Shown one piece after another: positions 63,001 through 64,000 of a stretch of DNA of 64,000 bases (the first letter of the stretch is position 1; every line of letters starts with the position of its first letter). The translations under genes and the position numbers were made by a program. The notes below the pieces were generated by a model. The model was given only the letters and a program-made list of their open reading frames with translations, did no database searches and was not told the DNA's origin. The stretch comes from Lacisediminihabitans profunda. Lineage in GTDB: Bacteria; Actinomycetota; Actinomycetes; Actinomycetales; Microbacteriaceae. The stretch lies in contig NZ_VRMG01000008.1 in NCBI RefSeq assembly GCF_008040105.1, forward strand, positions 432,830 through 496,829, in the 5' to 3' direction.

Positions 63001-63315
63001 TTTCCCAGTTTCTTGTCAGGTTGCCCGGCCGGTGAGGCGATCCGGTTGAGCCCCTTGTCCGCAGCCCGGCGGCGGCTTCTGCTTTGCGCTTCGGCTCCGG
63101 CGGCGCGGTTCGCGTGGGGCCGGCTCCTGGTACCCGTTACCCCTTTCCGGTGGCGCGCCTCCTCGTGGCGCGCCTCGTCGTGGCTGCGTCCTCCTCCTGG
63201 TTGGTGTGTCTCCACTCCTCCACAGGCTGTCTTTTGCCTGCGTCGTCCACAGGAAGTGCTGGTCAGGGTTGATATTGTCGGCGGGAATGTCGGTGGTGGC
63301 TGGCAGGCTTGGGTC
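63001..63315. other. Spacer upstream of the DUF222 gene
   Basis: I see no gene in these 315 bp. Antisense frames crossing it are shadows of the DUF222 gene. A short direct repeat (GGCGCGCCTC near 63152 and 63168), two TCCACAGG words (63219 and 63247) and a TTGATAT at 63268 are the only notable words. No convincing promoter is assigned. Confidence 0.5.
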
Positions 63316-64000
63316 ATGGAAAACGGTACTGCGGACCGGCTCGAGGACACTGTCGACGGGTTGCCCGACGACGCCTCGCTGCCCGAGGACGCGTCGTTGC
63401 TTGATGACCCGTCGTTGCTGGATGACGCGTCGTTGCTTGCCGTGTTGGGGCGGGGTTTCGAGTTGCGGCGTGCGGCGGATGCCCGACTGGTGGGCCTGGC
63501 CGGGGAGGTGGTGCACCGGTCGAGATCGAGTCTCGGGCCGGAGGGGCTCGCGTCCCGGTTCGGTGCCACGAGCGCCGCCGCCCTGTTGGCGGAGGTGGGG
63601 CGGATCACCCTGGCCGAAAGTCACCGGTTCTGCCGGGTCGGCGACGCCACCGACGGGGTCGGTCTCCTCGGCGAACGGTTGCCGCCAGTGTTCCCGCTCC
63701 TCGCGGCTGCGGTGCGGGCCGCGATCATCCCGGTGGATTCCGCGAGCCTGATCGTGACGGCCCTGACCGAGGTCTCGCCCCGCGCCGACCAGGAGAATGT
63801 GGTCGCGGCCGAACAGGCTCTGGTGGGCTTCGCGGGGGAATATCCCGCCGATCTGGTCCGGCGGCTCGCTGCCCGGTGGCGGGACGTGCTCGACGTCGAC
63901 GGGATCGAACCGCGGGAGGCGGAACTGGTCGCGTCCCGGTCGCTGCGGCGCAGCATTCTCGCGAACGGGTTGAAACGGTACCGGCTCGACCTCGACCCGC
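63316..64000 (+). CDS. DUF222/13E12-family protein, N-terminal part (truncated by window)
   Basis: The open frame starts at an ATG at 63316 and runs off the right edge after 228 codons. An acidic lead contains near-repeats of DDASLL (DDASLPEDASLLDDPSLLDDASLL). The DUF222 core then shows ELRRAADARLVGLAGEVVHRS, RFGATSAAALLAEVGRITLAESHR and LPPVFPLLAAAVRAAIIPVDSA. Full-length relatives end in an HNH endonuclease domain and occur in many copies in actinobacterial genomes, where they are associated with REP13E12 repeats. The HNH part is outside the window. Confidence 0.85.
   Translation, partial: MENGTADRLEDTVDGLPDDASLPEDASLLDDPSLLDDASLLAVLGRGFELRRAADARLVGLAGEVVHRSRSSLGPEGLASRFGATSAAALLAEVGRITLAESHRFCRVGDATDGVGLLGERLPPVFPLLAAAVRAAIIPVDSASLIVTALTEVSPRADQENVVAAEQALVGFAGEYPADLVRRLAARWRDVLDVDGIEPREAELVASRSLRRSILANGLKRYRLDLDP

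Noticed and set aside
63016..63624. Two overlapping minus-strand frames at the right edge with apparent repeats
   Set aside because: The repeat pattern is just the antisense of the DDASLL repeats in the DUF222 gene.

Overview
The window is a gene-dense, very GC-rich stretch with frequent GTG starts, many 4-bp stop/start overlaps, a DUF222/13E12-type gene at the right edge, a HemD-winged-helix fusion beside nirBD and a DUF6510 gene. Together these point to an actinobacterium, most likely a member of the Microbacteriaceae. I cannot name the genus. I see no rRNA, tRNA, CRISPR array, transposase, prophage or replication origin. All ORF-level calls come from reading translated sequence, not from database searches.

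Layout. 1-5.6 kb: one tightly coupled operon with an NMT1/THI5-like ABC importer (ATPase end, permease, lipoprotein), an SDR dehydrogenase, an FAD-linked oxidase, a creatininase-family hydrolase and a PdxH-like flavoprotein. Its substrate is unknown. 5.6-7.2 kb: a convergent pair, a methyltransferase and a MetV-MetF-like protein. 7.4-16.2 kb: an alpha/beta hydrolase with palindromic operators, then a purine-ring catabolic cluster (allantoinase, uricase, guanine deaminase, cupin, HIU hydrolase, OHCU decarboxylase, MocA-like protein, RpiR regulator, allantoate amidohydrolase, PucG). 16.6-18.7 kb: an SDR/TetR divergent pair and a SnoaL-like protein. 19-24.9 kb: an AtzH-amidase fusion, acetamidase/formamidase, molybdate transporter modABC and a Mop-domain regulator. 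24.9-30.5 kb: molybdenum cofactor genes moeZ, moeA, a moaC-mogA fusion and moaE, facing moaD and moaA. 30.5-43.7 kb: assimilatory nitrate reductase, narK, a CbiX chelatase, nirD, nirB, cobA, hemD, then a Mo-oxidoreductase/flavin reductase/DUF6510 trio. 43.7-47.2 kb: a large secreted repeat protein and a DUF998 membrane protein. 47.6-52.8 kb: ilvC, ilvN, ilvB, ilvD. 52.9-57.2 kb: otsB, otsA, corA and a TIM-barrel isomerase. 57.6-63 kb: YhgE/Pip protein, an MMPL transporter carrying a degenerate ABC-ATPase-like tail, and TetR. 63.3 kb to the end: a truncated DUF222 gene.

How it fits together. The central 30 kb reads as a nitrogen-scavenging and molybdenum block. Purines, amides and nitrate/nitrite would be turned into ammonia. 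Nitrate reductase and the presumed off-window xanthine dehydrogenase need molybdenum cofactor, whose uptake and synthesis genes sit between them. nirB needs siroheme, and cobA, hemD and cbiX are next to it. Triplets of 5-bp half-sites with 11-bp periodicity, resembling GlnR boxes, lie upstream of narK and between nirD and nirB.

Several intergenic regions are packed with palindromic repeats: two identical-length 87-bp hairpins, a hairpin family with GCATAACTCC/GGAGTTGTGC arms, a 64-bp unit in direct and inverted copies, and arrays of a CTCGCGGCGGG motif. They are the least explained DNA here. The strongest candidates for undescribed biology are the left-edge import/oxidation operon, the MMPL transporter with the pseudo-ATPase tail, and these hairpin families.
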